Source: Yoonia tamlensis (GTDB lineage Bacteria > Pseudomonadota > Alphaproteobacteria > Rhodobacterales > Rhodobacteraceae). Taken from it: a stretch of 64,000 nucleotides of DNA. Where the stretch lies: NCBI RefSeq assembly GCF_900115105.1, contig NZ_FOYP01000001.1:1080097-1144096 (forward strand), read 5' to 3'. A program made the position numbers and the translations under genes. Numbering within the stretch: position 1 is the stretch's first letter; each line of letters begins with the position of its first letter. Shown in pieces: positions 30,590 through 39,408 of this stretch. The notes beneath the pieces were generated by a model, which had not been told where the DNA came from, searched no databases, and was given only the letters and a program-made list of their open reading frames with translations.

Positions 30590-31803
30590 ATCGCTGTGCG
30601 CGGTTGCCGCACGAGCCAGATAAGCGCGCCACCTGCGAGGACAAGAAACGGGACCATCGCGAGGTTCACGGCGGTCCAGCCTTCGACAGCGGTGCCGCCC
30701 GAGCAATTCATCAACCCGCCAGACGCAAGTGATGCGAAGGTCACCATACCAAAGACAATCATATCGTTCATGCCCTGCACAACGCCGCGTTCTTCGGGGC
30801 GGTGCGCGCCGGCCAGCATTGTGGTTGCGCCGATAAAGCCGAAATTCCAGCCGAGACCGAGCAAGATCAGCGTGATATAGAAATTTGTCAGCGTCACGCC
30901 CGAAAGTGCAACCAGCCCTGCGCCGCCAAGGATCACCAGCCCGGTAGCCAGAATCCGCTGTACCCCAAATCTGGCAATCAGATGGCCGGTAAAGAAAGAC
31001 GGGATATACATCGCCAAAACATGCGCCGAAACGATGTCGTTGGCGGTGTTCTTATCAAAGCCGCAGCCAACGACGGCCAGTGGCGTCGACGTCATCACAA
31101 GGTTCATCAGCGCATAGGTTACCATGCCGCAAATGATCGCGACGATCACTTGCGGGTCTTGCAGCAATTGCCTCCGGCTTCGCCCGACGGGGGCGGTGGC
31201 TGCGGTGGTATCGGCGCGCGACCCTTTGGGCAGGGTCAGCAGGAAAAACAGCAACATCCCGCCAAGGTTAAGCGCCGCAACTGCCAGATATGTTCCCATG
31301 AATGGCACGGCATAGGCGTCCTGAACCAGCTTGTTTAGCTGTGGCCCGACGATAGCCGACAAAAGCCCGCCTGCCATGACATAGGAAATCGCTTTGGGGC
31401 GGAACGCATCGGACGCAACATCAGTCGCCGCAAAGCGGAAAAACCCCTGCGACGACATATAGATACCAGTGAAATATGACCCGCAGAGCAGAATGGCAAA
31501 CGACCCGACATATAGCCCGTAGGCCGCAATCAGCGCACCGATCGCCCCCGCAAAAGCCCCGATAAAGAACCCGAACCGCCGCCCGTTGCGTTGCATCAGC
31601 GGGCTCAGCCACGGTGCTGTGGTCATGGACCCGAAAACAATGAACGAAATCGGCAAGGTCGCAAGGCAGGGGTTGCTGGCCAGCATCCCGCCCGCCAAGC
31701 CACCGATCACAAAGATCATCGGCATTTGCGCGCCAAGGATTGCTTGGGCCAAGACCAAAACGGCGACATTGCGTTTGGCGATTTTATCGTTTGTCATATC
31801 CAT
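30586..31803 (-). CDS. Major facilitator superfamily transporter
   Basis: A 405-residue inner-membrane permease with twelve predicted helices. The N-terminal helix begins after a short Lys/Arg-rich tail (MTNDKIAKRNVAVLVLAQAILG). A central loop near residues 195-210 (GSRADTTAATAPVGRSRRQL) divides two six-helix halves. The start may be the ATG at 31803 or the one at 31797; neither has a clear ribosome-binding site. Substrate unknown. Located between the cobB-cobA genes and the NDUFAF6-like gene without evident connection. Confidence 0.87.
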   Translation of the reverse strand: MDMTNDKIAKRNVAVLVLAQAILGAQMPMIFVIGGLAGGMLASNPCLATLPISFIVFGSMTTAPWLSPLMQRNGRRFGFFIGAFAGAIGALIAAYGLYVGSFAILLCGSYFTGIYMSSQGFFRFAATDVASDAFRPKAISYVMAGGLLSAIVGPQLNKLVQDAYAVPFMGTYLAVAALNLGGMLLFFLLTLPKGSRADTTAATAPVGRSRRQLLQDPQVIVAIICGMVTYALMNLVMTSTPLAVVGCGFDKNTANDIVSAHVLAMYIPSFFTGHLIARFGVQRILATGLVILGGAGLVALSGVTLTNFYITLILLGLGWNFGFIGATTMLAGAHRPEERGVVQGMNDMIVFGMVTFASLASGGLMNCSGGTAVEGWTAVNLAMVPFLVLAGGALIWLVRQPRTAI

Positions 31804-31827
31804 GCGCGTATCGGTAAGCCGCCGAAA

Positions 31828-33093
31828 CTAGACTTGCAATGGGCGAAGTGCCGCGTCGATGACATGGGCAAAAGATCCCGAAACATTGCCGTTGACCAAC
31901 CCCATCGGGGTCAGCGCGGTGCCTTCGGCGTCTTTGGCATCAAACAGCGGGGTGCCGCGCGCCTTTCGGGTCGTCGCATAGTGGAATTCATGCCCCGCCC
32001 AACTGCCGCGCATCGGCCCTTGGGTTGCTTGCAAGGTGCGGTAACCAAGGTGCAATTTGCGGCTGGCAAACGAAGTTTCAAGCCCCAGCAATCCGGCCAT
32101 TGTATGGGATTGTCCGTCGGCATCCGTGATTGTTTGCCCCAAAACCATATAGCCGCCGCATTCGCCGTATATTTGCGCGCCCGACTGCCGCAAACTGTCA
32201 AGAAAGCACATATTCGCGGCCAGCCTTCCCGCATGTAATTCGGGGTAGCCACCGGGCAGATAGATGAAATCTGCCGCGGGGGCTGGCTCATTTGCGAGCG
32301 GGGAAAAGAAGCTGAGATTCGCACCCGCGTTGTGCCAATCTGCAATCATATGTGGGTAGCAAAACGCAAATGCCGCATCGCGGGCGATGGCGATGTTTTG
32401 CGCAGGCGGCGTGCAGCGGTTTGCAGTGCGGGCAGGCAATCGGGCGGGATGCAGTTGCAAAAGCGCCCCAAGATCGACAGTGCCCGCAATCAGGTCTGCG
32501 GCTGCGTCCAGATAGGCTTCCAGATCGGGGCGCTCAACGGCCTGCACCAGCCCCAAATGCCGCGAAGGCTGCGCCAGATCGGGCCTGCGCGGCACGGCGC
32601 CAAATATCCGAATGTCACCCAATGCGCGGCGCAGCATCGCCTCGTGCCGCGCAGAGCCGACATTATTCAGGATAACACCTGCGATATTCACACGCGGATC
32701 ATGGTTGATGAACCCTTGGGCAAGTGCGGCAACCGATCCGGCCATGCGTCCGGCGTCGATGACCAGAACCACAGGCAACCCCAGAATGCGTGCGAGGTCT
32801 GCCGTGGCGCCTTTGCCGTCAGGGGGGGCGCCGTCAAACAGGCCCATCGCGCCCTCGATGATCAGCGGGGTTTCACCGGCGGCAAGCGCAGCAATCCGTT
32901 CCGGTGTCATCGCCCATGCATCAAGGTTCACACATCGCGCCCCGCAGGCCGCCGCGTGGAATTGCGGGTCGATGTAATCGGGCCCTGATTTGGCGGCGCG
33001 CACGGGGCGCATCCGGCTTATCGCGCGCAAAAGCCCCAAGGTGATCGTGGTTTTGCCGCTGCCGGACGCAGGGGCTGCGATCACAAAGCTCAT
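31828..33093 (-). CDS. cobB: Cobyrinate (hydrogenobyrinate) a,c-diamide synthase
   Basis: ATP- and glutamine-dependent amidation of the corrin a and c side chains. The start at 33093 (MSFVIAAPASGSGKTT) puts the P-loop at the very N terminus and follows the cobA stop by one base; a TTG at 33135 is less likely. 421 residues: a dethiobiotin-synthetase-like ATPase domain (about 1-190) then a class I glutaminase-like domain with GECGGYMVLG (nucleophile Cys) and PGGYPELHAG. Co-transcribed with cobA, and divergent from cbiD. Confidence 0.94.
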   Translation of the reverse strand: MSFVIAAPASGSGKTTITLGLLRAISRMRPVRAAKSGPDYIDPQFHAAACGARCVNLDAWAMTPERIAALAAGETPLIIEGAMGLFDGAPPDGKGATADLARILGLPVVLVIDAGRMAGSVAALAQGFINHDPRVNIAGVILNNVGSARHEAMLRRALGDIRIFGAVPRRPDLAQPSRHLGLVQAVERPDLEAYLDAAADLIAGTVDLGALLQLHPARLPARTANRCTPPAQNIAIARDAAFAFCYPHMIADWHNAGANLSFFSPLANEPAPAADFIYLPGGYPELHAGRLAANMCFLDSLRQSGAQIYGECGGYMVLGQTITDADGQSHTMAGLLGLETSFASRKLHLGYRTLQATQGPMRGSWAGHEFHYATTRKARGTPLFDAKDAEGTALTPMGLVNGNVSGSFAHVIDAALRPLQV

Positions 33094-33094
33094 C

Positions 33095-33946
33095 TTACGG
33101 GGTTTCGGCAGGGCGTCCGCGCCCCAATGGATCAAGATTGCGCGGCTTTTTCCCCGCTGCGATCCCTTGCCAGTCCAGCACCTGACGCATCAGCACAGAT
33201 TTGCCGACACAGATGATCGCGGGCGGTTCCAGTGCGGAACTGGCAACATCATCAACCATCGTTCCTAGCGTGGTTTCGAGCACCTTTTGATCCGCCGTGG
33301 TGGCAGATGTCACAATCGCCACGGGTTCATTGGCAGGGCGTCCGGCACCGGTCAATTTATCTGCGATCTGGGCGATGTGCTTCATTCCCATATAGATCAC
33401 AATGACTTGCGACCCCTTGGCAATGCTGTCCCAATCCAATGATCCGGGTGTTTCGCCTGATTGATCATGCCCTGTCACAAAGGTCACCGATTGGTTCACA
33501 TCGCGGTGGGTCACGGGAATACCCGCATAGGCCAGCCCGCCGATGCCTGCTGAAATACCGGGGATAATGCGCACGGGGATATCGTGCTGGATCAGGGTTT
33601 GCGCCTCTTCGCCGCCGCGCCCGAAGACAAACGGATCGCCGCCTTTCAGCCGCAACACCTTTTTGCCAGCGCGGGCCAGATCAACCAGTTGCAGCGATAT
33701 ATCACGCTGTTTGGCCGAAGGTTTACCGCCGCGCTTACCTGCATAGATGTGTTCAGCCTGCGGTGCCCAATCCAGAATCGCTTCTTGGACAAGCGCGTCG
33801 TAAATCACCACATCCGCCTGCCGCAGCGCGTTGGCCGCGTGCAGCGTCAATAGCCCCGGATCGCCGGGGCCTGCGCCACAAAGCCAAACCCAGCCAGGTT
33901 GTAAAACCGGCCAATCAAATGCGGGAAGTGTCGGTGTCTGTGTCAT
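33095..33946 (-). CDS. cobA: Uroporphyrinogen-III C-methyltransferase
   Basis: SAM-dependent methylation at C2 and C7, giving precorrin-2 for B12 and sirohaem. 283 residues from the ATG at 33946 (MTQTPTLPAFDW); the open frame upstream to 34123 is antisense to cbiD and rejected. Motifs: VWLCGAGPGDPGLLTLHA (SUMT signature 1), VLRLKGGDPFVFGRGGEE (signature 2), PGISAGIGGLAYAGIPVTHR. No precorrin-2 dehydrogenase domain is fused, so it is the CobA rather than the CysG type. Confidence 0.94.
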   Translation of the reverse strand: MTQTPTLPAFDWPVLQPGWVWLCGAGPGDPGLLTLHAANALRQADVVIYDALVQEAILDWAPQAEHIYAGKRGGKPSAKQRDISLQLVDLARAGKKVLRLKGGDPFVFGRGGEEAQTLIQHDIPVRIIPGISAGIGGLAYAGIPVTHRDVNQSVTFVTGHDQSGETPGSLDWDSIAKGSQVIVIYMGMKHIAQIADKLTGAGRPANEPVAIVTSATTADQKVLETTLGTMVDDVASSALEPPAIICVGKSVLMRQVLDWQGIAAGKKPRNLDPLGRGRPAETP

Positions 33947-34044
33947 AGCGCCTTTATGGCGCTGAATGCGGGGCTTGGAAAGGTGCCAAACGACCACCGA
34001 TTGCGGATTGGCGGCATTCAATTGCGCGCCTATAGTCGGCCCCG

Positions 34045-35088
34045 ATGACACGTAAACCAACCGGAGATTTGCGCCGTGGCTGGACCACAGGTGCCTGCGC
34101 GACCGCCGCGACCAAGGCGGCATTGATCCGCCTTTGGGGCGGCGCGTTTCCGGATGCTGTGTCGATCACCTTGCCCAAAGGCGAAGTGCCGGTGTTTCCG
34201 CTGGCCTTGGCTGAATGCGGTGCAGGCTGGGCGCGTGTTGGCATCACCAAAGACGCAGGCGATGACCCTGATGTCACCCATGGTGCGTTGATAATTGTCA
34301 CGGTGCGTGCAGGTGTCGGGGTGCAGTTCAAGGCCGGAGAGGGCGTTGGCACTGTGACCAAAGCGGGCCTGCCCATCGGTGTTGGTGAACCTGCAATCAA
34401 TCCGGTGCCGCGCCAGATGATGCGCGATGTTGTGGCGGAAATGGCCGAAGAATTTGGCCAATCCCCCGATGTACAAATCGAAGTCGCCATCCCAGACGGT
34501 GCTGAAATCGCAAAAAAGACATGGAACCCGCGTTTGGGGATCGTGGGTGGATTGTCGATTTTGGGCACCACAGGTGTCGTGCGTCCGTTTTCCTGTGCGG
34601 CATGGATCGCTTCGATCCACCGCGGCGTTGATGTCGCGCGCGCGGACGGGCTGACCCATGTTGCGGGCTGCACCGGCGCGACCTCGGAAAAGATCGTGCA
34701 AGCGCTGTTCGACCTCCCTGACCACGCCATGTTGGATATGGGTGATTTTGCGGGCGGGATGCTGAAATACCTGCGCCGCCATCCGGTTGCGCGCGTCACC
34801 ATTGGCGGTGGCATTGGTAAAATGGCGAAACTGGCGCAGGGCGCGGTTGATCTGCATTCGTCACGCACTCAGGTGGATTTTGCACAGCTTGCGGAATGGG
34901 CGGGCGACCCAGCCGTGGGCAAAGCCAATACCGCACTCGAAGCATATGAAATCGCGGGCGCGCCCTTGGCCGCGCGGATTGCGCAACAGGCCCGGTCCGC
35001 TGCCCAAGCACTTGTCGGGGATCAATCGTTGATCGACACGGTCGTGATTGACCGCGCCGGAAATATCATCGGGCGGGCAGGGGTATGA
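34045..35088 (+). CDS. cbiD: Cobalt-precorrin-5B (C1)-methyltransferase
   Basis: Corrin-ring C1 methyltransferase CbiD, 347 residues. It opens with LRRGWTTGACATAATKAAL, the CbiD N-terminal signature, and later shows INPVPRQMM, LGIVGGLSILGTTGVVRPFS and HVAGCTGATSEK. CbiD occurs in the early-cobalt pathway and also replaces CobF in some aerobic pathways; both window layout and organism suggest the latter. Starts 98 bp from the divergent cobA; no cobalamin riboswitch fits in that gap. Stop overlaps the cobK start (ATGA). Confidence 0.93.
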   Translation: MTRKPTGDLRRGWTTGACATAATKAALIRLWGGAFPDAVSITLPKGEVPVFPLALAECGAGWARVGITKDAGDDPDVTHGALIIVTVRAGVGVQFKAGEGVGTVTKAGLPIGVGEPAINPVPRQMMRDVVAEMAEEFGQSPDVQIEVAIPDGAEIAKKTWNPRLGIVGGLSILGTTGVVRPFSCAAWIASIHRGVDVARADGLTHVAGCTGATSEKIVQALFDLPDHAMLDMGDFAGGMLKYLRRHPVARVTIGGGIGKMAKLAQGAVDLHSSRTQVDFAQLAEWAGDPAVGKANTALEAYEIAGAPLAARIAQQARSAAQALVGDQSLIDTVVIDRAGNIIGRAGV

Positions 35089-35807
35089 CGTTGCTAATCC
35101 TTGGCGGCACGGGCGAGGCGCGCCGGATCGCGCAGGCGCTTGCAGGCACGGATGCGATTGTCTCGCTCGCGGGGGCCACGCGCGCGCCTGACCCTTTGCC
35201 GCTGCCCACGCGGATAGGTGGCTTTGGCGGCGCGGAGGGGTTTCGCGCCTATGTGGCCAAAGAAAACATAACCGCCGTTCTGGATGCCACACATCCGTTC
35301 GCTGACCGGATCACGCGGCGCACGGCCCGCATTTGCGCTGATCTGAACCTGCCTTACCTGCAAATGCTGCGCCCCGGCTGGACGGCCGAACAGGGCGATA
35401 ATTGGACAGAAATCGCGCGCGAGGAAGAGGCCGCCGCGCATATCCCAATGGGCACTGTCGTGTTTTTGGGGACAGGGCGGCAGACGCTCGACCGCTTTGC
35501 AAATCTGACGGGGCGCGATGTCATTTGCCGCCAGATTGATCCGCCAGATGGCGCGTTTCCGTTCAAAGGCGGGCGGTTTCTGGTCGGGCGTCCACCGTTT
35601 TCTGTCGCGGATGAAATGCAGTTATTTTCTGCGCTTGGCGTCACGCATCTGGTGGTAAAAAACGCTGGCGGCGCGGCTAGCAGGACAAAGCTGACGGCAG
35701 CAAATCATCTGGATATCCCCGTCTTGATGATCGCGCGACCAATGTCCGGCGATTGGCAGAGGGTCGATTCTGTTGATGCCGCATTGGCATGGGTGCGTGC
35801 GCTGTGA
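35085..35807 (+). CDS. cobK: Precorrin-6A reductase
   Basis: NADPH-dependent reduction of the macrocycle after ring contraction. 240 residues. The N terminus LLILGGTGEARRIAQAL is the CobK/CbiJ nucleotide-binding signature, followed by VLDATHPFADRITRRTA, VVFLGTGRQTLDRFA, and VVKNAGGAASRTKL near the end. Lies between cbiD and a DNA glycosylase gene and overlaps both by 4 bp, indicating tight translational coupling. Confidence 0.92.
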   Translation: MTLLILGGTGEARRIAQALAGTDAIVSLAGATRAPDPLPLPTRIGGFGGAEGFRAYVAKENITAVLDATHPFADRITRRTARICADLNLPYLQMLRPGWTAEQGDNWTEIAREEEAAAHIPMGTVVFLGTGRQTLDRFANLTGRDVICRQIDPPDGAFPFKGGRFLVGRPPFSVADEMQLFSALGVTHLVVKNAGGAASRTKLTAANHLDIPVLMIARPMSGDWQRVDSVDAALAWVRAL

Positions 35808-36433
35808 CAGGGCGGATCATTCACAGCCTTGATTGCGTTGCCGAAGGGGTGGCGTGGCTTTGTGCGCATGAGCCGCGCTTTGCGGTTGCCATGCAAGGCC
35901 TGCCACCGCTTCCGCTTCGGCGCAAGCCCGACGGGTTTGCCGAATTACTTAGCGCAATTACCAGCCAGCAGGTCAGCGTGGCTTCGGCCAATGCGATCTG
36001 GGGTCGGCTTGAGGCCGCGGGGATGGTCACGCCAGAGGCGGTTACACAAACATCAGAGGACGACCTGCGCGCATTGGGGCTAAGTCGCCAAAAAGCGAAA
36101 TACGCCAAAGCCTTGTCCGATGCGCAGATTGATTTCATTGCTTTGCGCGCCATGCCAACGGAACAGGTGATCAAAACGCTGACGGCCGTTTCGGGGATTG
36201 GCACATGGACGGCGGAAATCTATGCGATGTTTTCGCTGGGGCGCGCCGATGTCTTTGCCTGCGGTGATCTGGCGCTGCAAGAGGCGGCAAAGCTGATTTT
36301 TGATCTGGACGCGCGGCCAAATGAACGGGCCATGCGGGCAATAGCGCAGGAATGGTCGCCATGGCAATCGGTTGCGGCGCGGATCATGTGGGCCTACTAC
36401 AAACACAACAAACAAAGAGAAGGTATCAGATGA
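35804..36433 (+). CDS. DNA-3-methyladenine glycosylase (AlkA-type, HhH-GPD)
   Basis: Base-excision repair glycosylase of 209 residues. I start at the GTG at 35804, which overlaps the cobK stop (GTGA). The fold is HhH-GPD: AITSQQVSVASANAIWGRL, then LSRQKAKYAKAL, the helix-hairpin-helix LTAVSGIGTWTAEIYAMF, and the catalytic Asp in VFACGDLALQEA (D155). Together with Ada (22613-23674) it would repair alkylation damage. Cotranscription with B12 genes is unexpected. Stop overlaps the next start (ATGA). Confidence 0.9.
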   Translation: MTGRIIHSLDCVAEGVAWLCAHEPRFAVAMQGLPPLPLRRKPDGFAELLSAITSQQVSVASANAIWGRLEAAGMVTPEAVTQTSEDDLRALGLSRQKAKYAKALSDAQIDFIALRAMPTEQVIKTLTAVSGIGTWTAEIYAMFSLGRADVFACGDLALQEAAKLIFDLDARPNERAMRAIAQEWSPWQSVAARIMWAYYKHNKQREGIR

Positions 36434-37098
36434 CACGGGCACTCGAGGCGCAGCGGCGCGAACCAATTTCGGGGGAAACGCGGTCTTGCGTTGTGTTCTT
36501 GCACGGCTATGGCGCCAATGCGGCTGATTTGATCGGGCTTGCGGACCCATTGGGCGAACATATGCCCGACACGCTGTTTATCGCCCCAGATGCGCCCGAA
36601 GATTGCGCCGGATCACCGATGGGGTTCCAATGGTTTCCGATCCCGTGGATCGACGGATCATCCGAAGAAGAAAGCCGCGCAGGGCTGGACCGTGCCGCCG
36701 CTGATCTGGATGCGTTTCTGGACGGGGTTATGGTCGACGAAGATCTGCTGCCCGAACAGGTGATTGTGCTGGGCTTTTCGCAAGGCACGATGATGGCGCT
36801 GCATGTGGTGCCGCGCCGCGAAGATCCTGTTGCGGGAATCGTTGCATTTTCGGGGCGGCTCTTGGAACCGGAATCGCTGGTGGACGAGGTACAGTCGCGC
36901 CCGGCCGTGTTGCTGATTCATGGTGACGCAGATGACGTTGTGCCGCCACAATCGCTGCCGCAAGCCGCCGAAGTGTTGCAAGGTGCGGGCTGGAAAGAAG
37001 TATACGCGCATATCATGAAAGGCACAGGCCACGGGATCGCACCTGACGGGTTGCAAGTGGCGCTGGCGTTCATGCGCGACCGGCTGGGAATGAGCTAA
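36430..37098 (+). CDS. Phospholipase/carboxylesterase family alpha/beta hydrolase
   Basis: A 222-residue alpha/beta hydrolase like E. coli YpfH and acyl-protein thioesterases. The oxyanion region is VVFLHGYGANAADLIGL, the nucleophile elbow GFSQGTMMAL (Ser near residue 116), the acid region LLIHGDADDVVPP and the catalytic His in GTGHGIAPDG. Start at 36430 overlaps the glycosylase stop; the longer frame upstream is a read-through. Substrate unknown. Confidence 0.91.
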   Translation: MTRALEAQRREPISGETRSCVVFLHGYGANAADLIGLADPLGEHMPDTLFIAPDAPEDCAGSPMGFQWFPIPWIDGSSEEESRAGLDRAAADLDAFLDGVMVDEDLLPEQVIVLGFSQGTMMALHVVPRREDPVAGIVAFSGRLLEPESLVDEVQSRPAVLLIHGDADDVVPPQSLPQAAEVLQGAGWKEVYAHIMKGTGHGIAPDGLQVALAFMRDRLGMS

Positions 37099-37231
37099 GC
37101 AAATCTGCCCAAAATTTGGAAGATGTCGGGGCTTGTCACATTTCTGACGCGATATATAGTCTTAACTGAAGGAGACTGCGGGAACGCCGTTTGACCCCGG
37201 CGCCCGCGTTTCACGATGTGGGATGTAAGAT

Positions 37232-37819
37232 ATGACGCAGGCCGATTTCCGAACTGATTTTACGCATGCGCCTGCAGCGCTCAGGCAATATCCGGCCTTG
37301 GTGCTGAACGCGGATTACCGGCCTTTGTCGTATTATCCGCTGTCGCTATGGCCTTGGCAGGATGCGATAAAAGCGGCCTGGTTGGACAGGGTGGATATTG
37401 TCAGCGAATATGACGCCTATGTGCATAGCCCGTCGACGCAAATCCGCATTCCCAGCGTGGTGGTTCTTAAGGATTATGTAAAACCGCAAAAACAGGTCGC
37501 CTTTACGCGGTTTAACCTATTTCTGCGCGATTCCTTTTGCTGCCAGTATTGCGGGGCCAAAGGCGAATTAACCTTTGATCACGTGGTGCCGCGTGCGGCG
37601 GGTGGGGTGACAAGCTGGGAAAATGTGGTGGCTGCCTGTTCGCCATGCAACCTGCGCAAAGGGTCAAAATCATTGCGCCAGTCGGGCATGAGCCTGCGCA
37701 AGCCACCACGCCAACCGGCTGCAGAGCAGCTGCATAACGTCGGGCGCAAGTTTCCGCCCGGACATTTGCACGAAAGCTGGATTGATTTTCTGTATTGGGA
37801 TGCAGAACTGGAAGCATAG
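37232..37819 (+). CDS. HNH endonuclease family protein
   Basis: A 195-residue protein with a C-terminal HNH nuclease fold. Visible features: zinc-binding CQYCG (C104, C107) and CSPCN (C136, C139), the metal-site DH (116-117) in LTFDHVVPRAAGG, and ENVVAAC. The N-terminal half (YPALVLNADYRPLSYYPLSLW) is the usual partner of this housekeeping HNH group, which is widespread in alphaproteobacterial chromosomes outside phage contexts. Biological role uncertain; likely DNA repair or modification. Ribosome-binding site weak. Confidence 0.88.
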   Translation: MTQADFRTDFTHAPAALRQYPALVLNADYRPLSYYPLSLWPWQDAIKAAWLDRVDIVSEYDAYVHSPSTQIRIPSVVVLKDYVKPQKQVAFTRFNLFLRDSFCCQYCGAKGELTFDHVVPRAAGGVTSWENVVAACSPCNLRKGSKSLRQSGMSLRKPPRQPAAEQLHNVGRKFPPGHLHESWIDFLYWDAELEA

Positions 37820-37866
37820 GGCGAACTGGTGCTAGACTTGCGAAGCAGTGCGCGTTAGACAGGCGG

Positions 37867-37880
37867 CGTTAGCGCTAACG
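37867..37880. promoter_or_regulatory. Perfect palindrome, LacI-type operator candidate
   Basis: CGTTAGCGCTAACG is a perfect 14-bp palindrome centred on GCGC, 27 bp before the zwf start. LacI-family operators are commonly such CG-centred palindromes. A half-site-like GCGTTAG lies 15 bp upstream. Its placement would block transcription or initiation of zwf-pgl-pgi. A LacI-family gene (57089-58132) sits 20 kb away beside glucose genes and is a possible, unproven, ligand. Confidence 0.6.
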
Positions 37881-37906
37881 TAACTGAGCAAAAAGCGGAG
37901 TAAGCA

Positions 37907-39361
37907 ATGGTTTCTCGCGTCATTCCCGTCGAAACATTTGATCTTGTCATTTTTGGCGGGACCGGCGATCTGGCGCGCCGGAAAATCTTGCCTGGATTGT
38001 TTCGCAGGTTCAGATCAGGGCAAATGCCCGTAGGGTCACGGATCATTGGGGCCGCGCGTTCTGAAATGGATACCGCCGCTTACCGCTCAATGATCGCCGA
38101 GGCCGTGGCCGAATTTGGTGGCGATGAAAAGAATGATACCAAGAGCCTCGACGCTTTTGTTGCGGCACTTGATTATGTCGCGATTGACGCAAAAGGCGAT
38201 GGCGGCTGGGTCGAACTTGCCGGACTGGTGCGCAGCGACGTGGTGCAGGCATTCTATTTTTCTGTGGCCCCGTCGCTGTTTGGCGATCTGGCCGAACGGC
38301 TGCACACCCATAAGATCGCCAATGCCCAAAGCCGGATCGTGGTGGAAAAACCTTTTGGCCGTGATCTCGAAACCGCGCGTGCGTTGAATAAAACGTTGGC
38401 CGCGCATTTTGACGAAAGCCAGATCTACCGGATTGACCACTATCTGGGCAAGGAAACCGTGCAAAACCTGATGGCTGTGCGTTTCGGGAATATGTTGTTT
38501 GAGCCGCTTTGGAACAACCATTACGTCGATCATATCCAGATTACGGTGGCAGAAACTGTCGGTGTTGGCGGGCGCGGCGGCTATTATGACAAATCCGGTG
38601 CGATGCGCGATATGGTGCAAAACCACCTGATGCAACTGTTGTGCCTGATCGCGATGGAGCCGCCAAACCAATATGGCCCCGACGAGGTGCGCGACGAAAA
38701 ACTGAAAGTTATCCGCGCGCTGCAACCTGTTGCGCCCCACCATATTGTGCGCGGCCAATATGATGCGGGCCCCGATGGCCCGAGTTACCGCGAAGATGCG
38801 GAAAATCCCCGTTCATTCACCGAAAGCTTTATCGCGATGAAATGCGAGATTGCGAATTGGCGGTGGGCCGGCGTGCCGTTCTATTTGCGCACGGGTAAGC
38901 GGATGAAAGCACGTTCTTCCGAAATTACCGTCTATTTCAAGGACCTTGGCCATACGATTTTCGAAGGCGACGTCGCGCGTCACCGCAATATTCTGTCAAT
39001 CCGGCTGCAGCCCAATGAAGGCATGGACCTACAAGTCACGATCAAAGAACCAGGACCGGGGGGCATGCGTCTGATCGATGTGCCGCTTGATATGACATTT
39101 GCCGATGCGCTCGGGCCCGATGCCGAAGAAGTGCCGGATGCATACGAGCGGCTGATCATGGATGTGATCCGTGGCAACCAAACGCTGTTCATGCGCGGTG
39201 ACGAGGTAGAAGCCGCTTGGGGCTGGACCGATCCGCTGATCAACGGCTGGGAAGCGCGCAACGATGTGCCAAAGCATTACGAAGCCGGATCAGCAGGACC
39301 AGAGGATGCGCTTGCCATGCTGCATCGTGACGGCAGAAAATGGCGTGAACTCAAGGCGTAA
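37907..39361 (+). CDS. zwf: Glucose-6-phosphate 1-dehydrogenase
   Basis: Oxidises glucose-6-phosphate with NAD(P)+, the entry to the Entner-Doudoroff and oxidative pentose phosphate routes. 484 residues. Nucleotide-binding IFGGTGDLARRKILPGLF at the N terminus, and the catalytic RIDHYLGKETVQNLMA near residue 180. The C-terminal domain includes RWAGVPFYLRTGKRM and FMRGDEVEAAWGW. A GGAG element precedes the ATG. First gene of zwf-pgl-pgi, with a palindromic operator candidate just upstream. Confidence 0.97.
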   Translation: MVSRVIPVETFDLVIFGGTGDLARRKILPGLFRRFRSGQMPVGSRIIGAARSEMDTAAYRSMIAEAVAEFGGDEKNDTKSLDAFVAALDYVAIDAKGDGGWVELAGLVRSDVVQAFYFSVAPSLFGDLAERLHTHKIANAQSRIVVEKPFGRDLETARALNKTLAAHFDESQIYRIDHYLGKETVQNLMAVRFGNMLFEPLWNNHYVDHIQITVAETVGVGGRGGYYDKSGAMRDMVQNHLMQLLCLIAMEPPNQYGPDEVRDEKLKVIRALQPVAPHHIVRGQYDAGPDGPSYREDAENPRSFTESFIAMKCEIANWRWAGVPFYLRTGKRMKARSSEITVYFKDLGHTIFEGDVARHRNILSIRLQPNEGMDLQVTIKEPGPGGMRLIDVPLDMTFADALGPDAEEVPDAYERLIMDVIRGNQTLFMRGDEVEAAWGWTDPLINGWEARNDVPKHYEAGSAGPEDALAMLHRDGRKWRELKA

Positions 39362-39408
39362 TGCCGCATAGTTCATGCAATACATAAATAGAGAAAAGGC
39401 CTGTATTG

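Noticed and set aside
33947..34044. B12 riboswitch between cobA and cbiD
   Set aside because: The gap is only 98 bp, too short for a cobalamin riboswitch, and lacks a B12-box.
33947..34123. N-terminal extension of cobA
   Set aside because: It overlaps the divergent cbiD promoter and start, and has no SUMT-like sequence.
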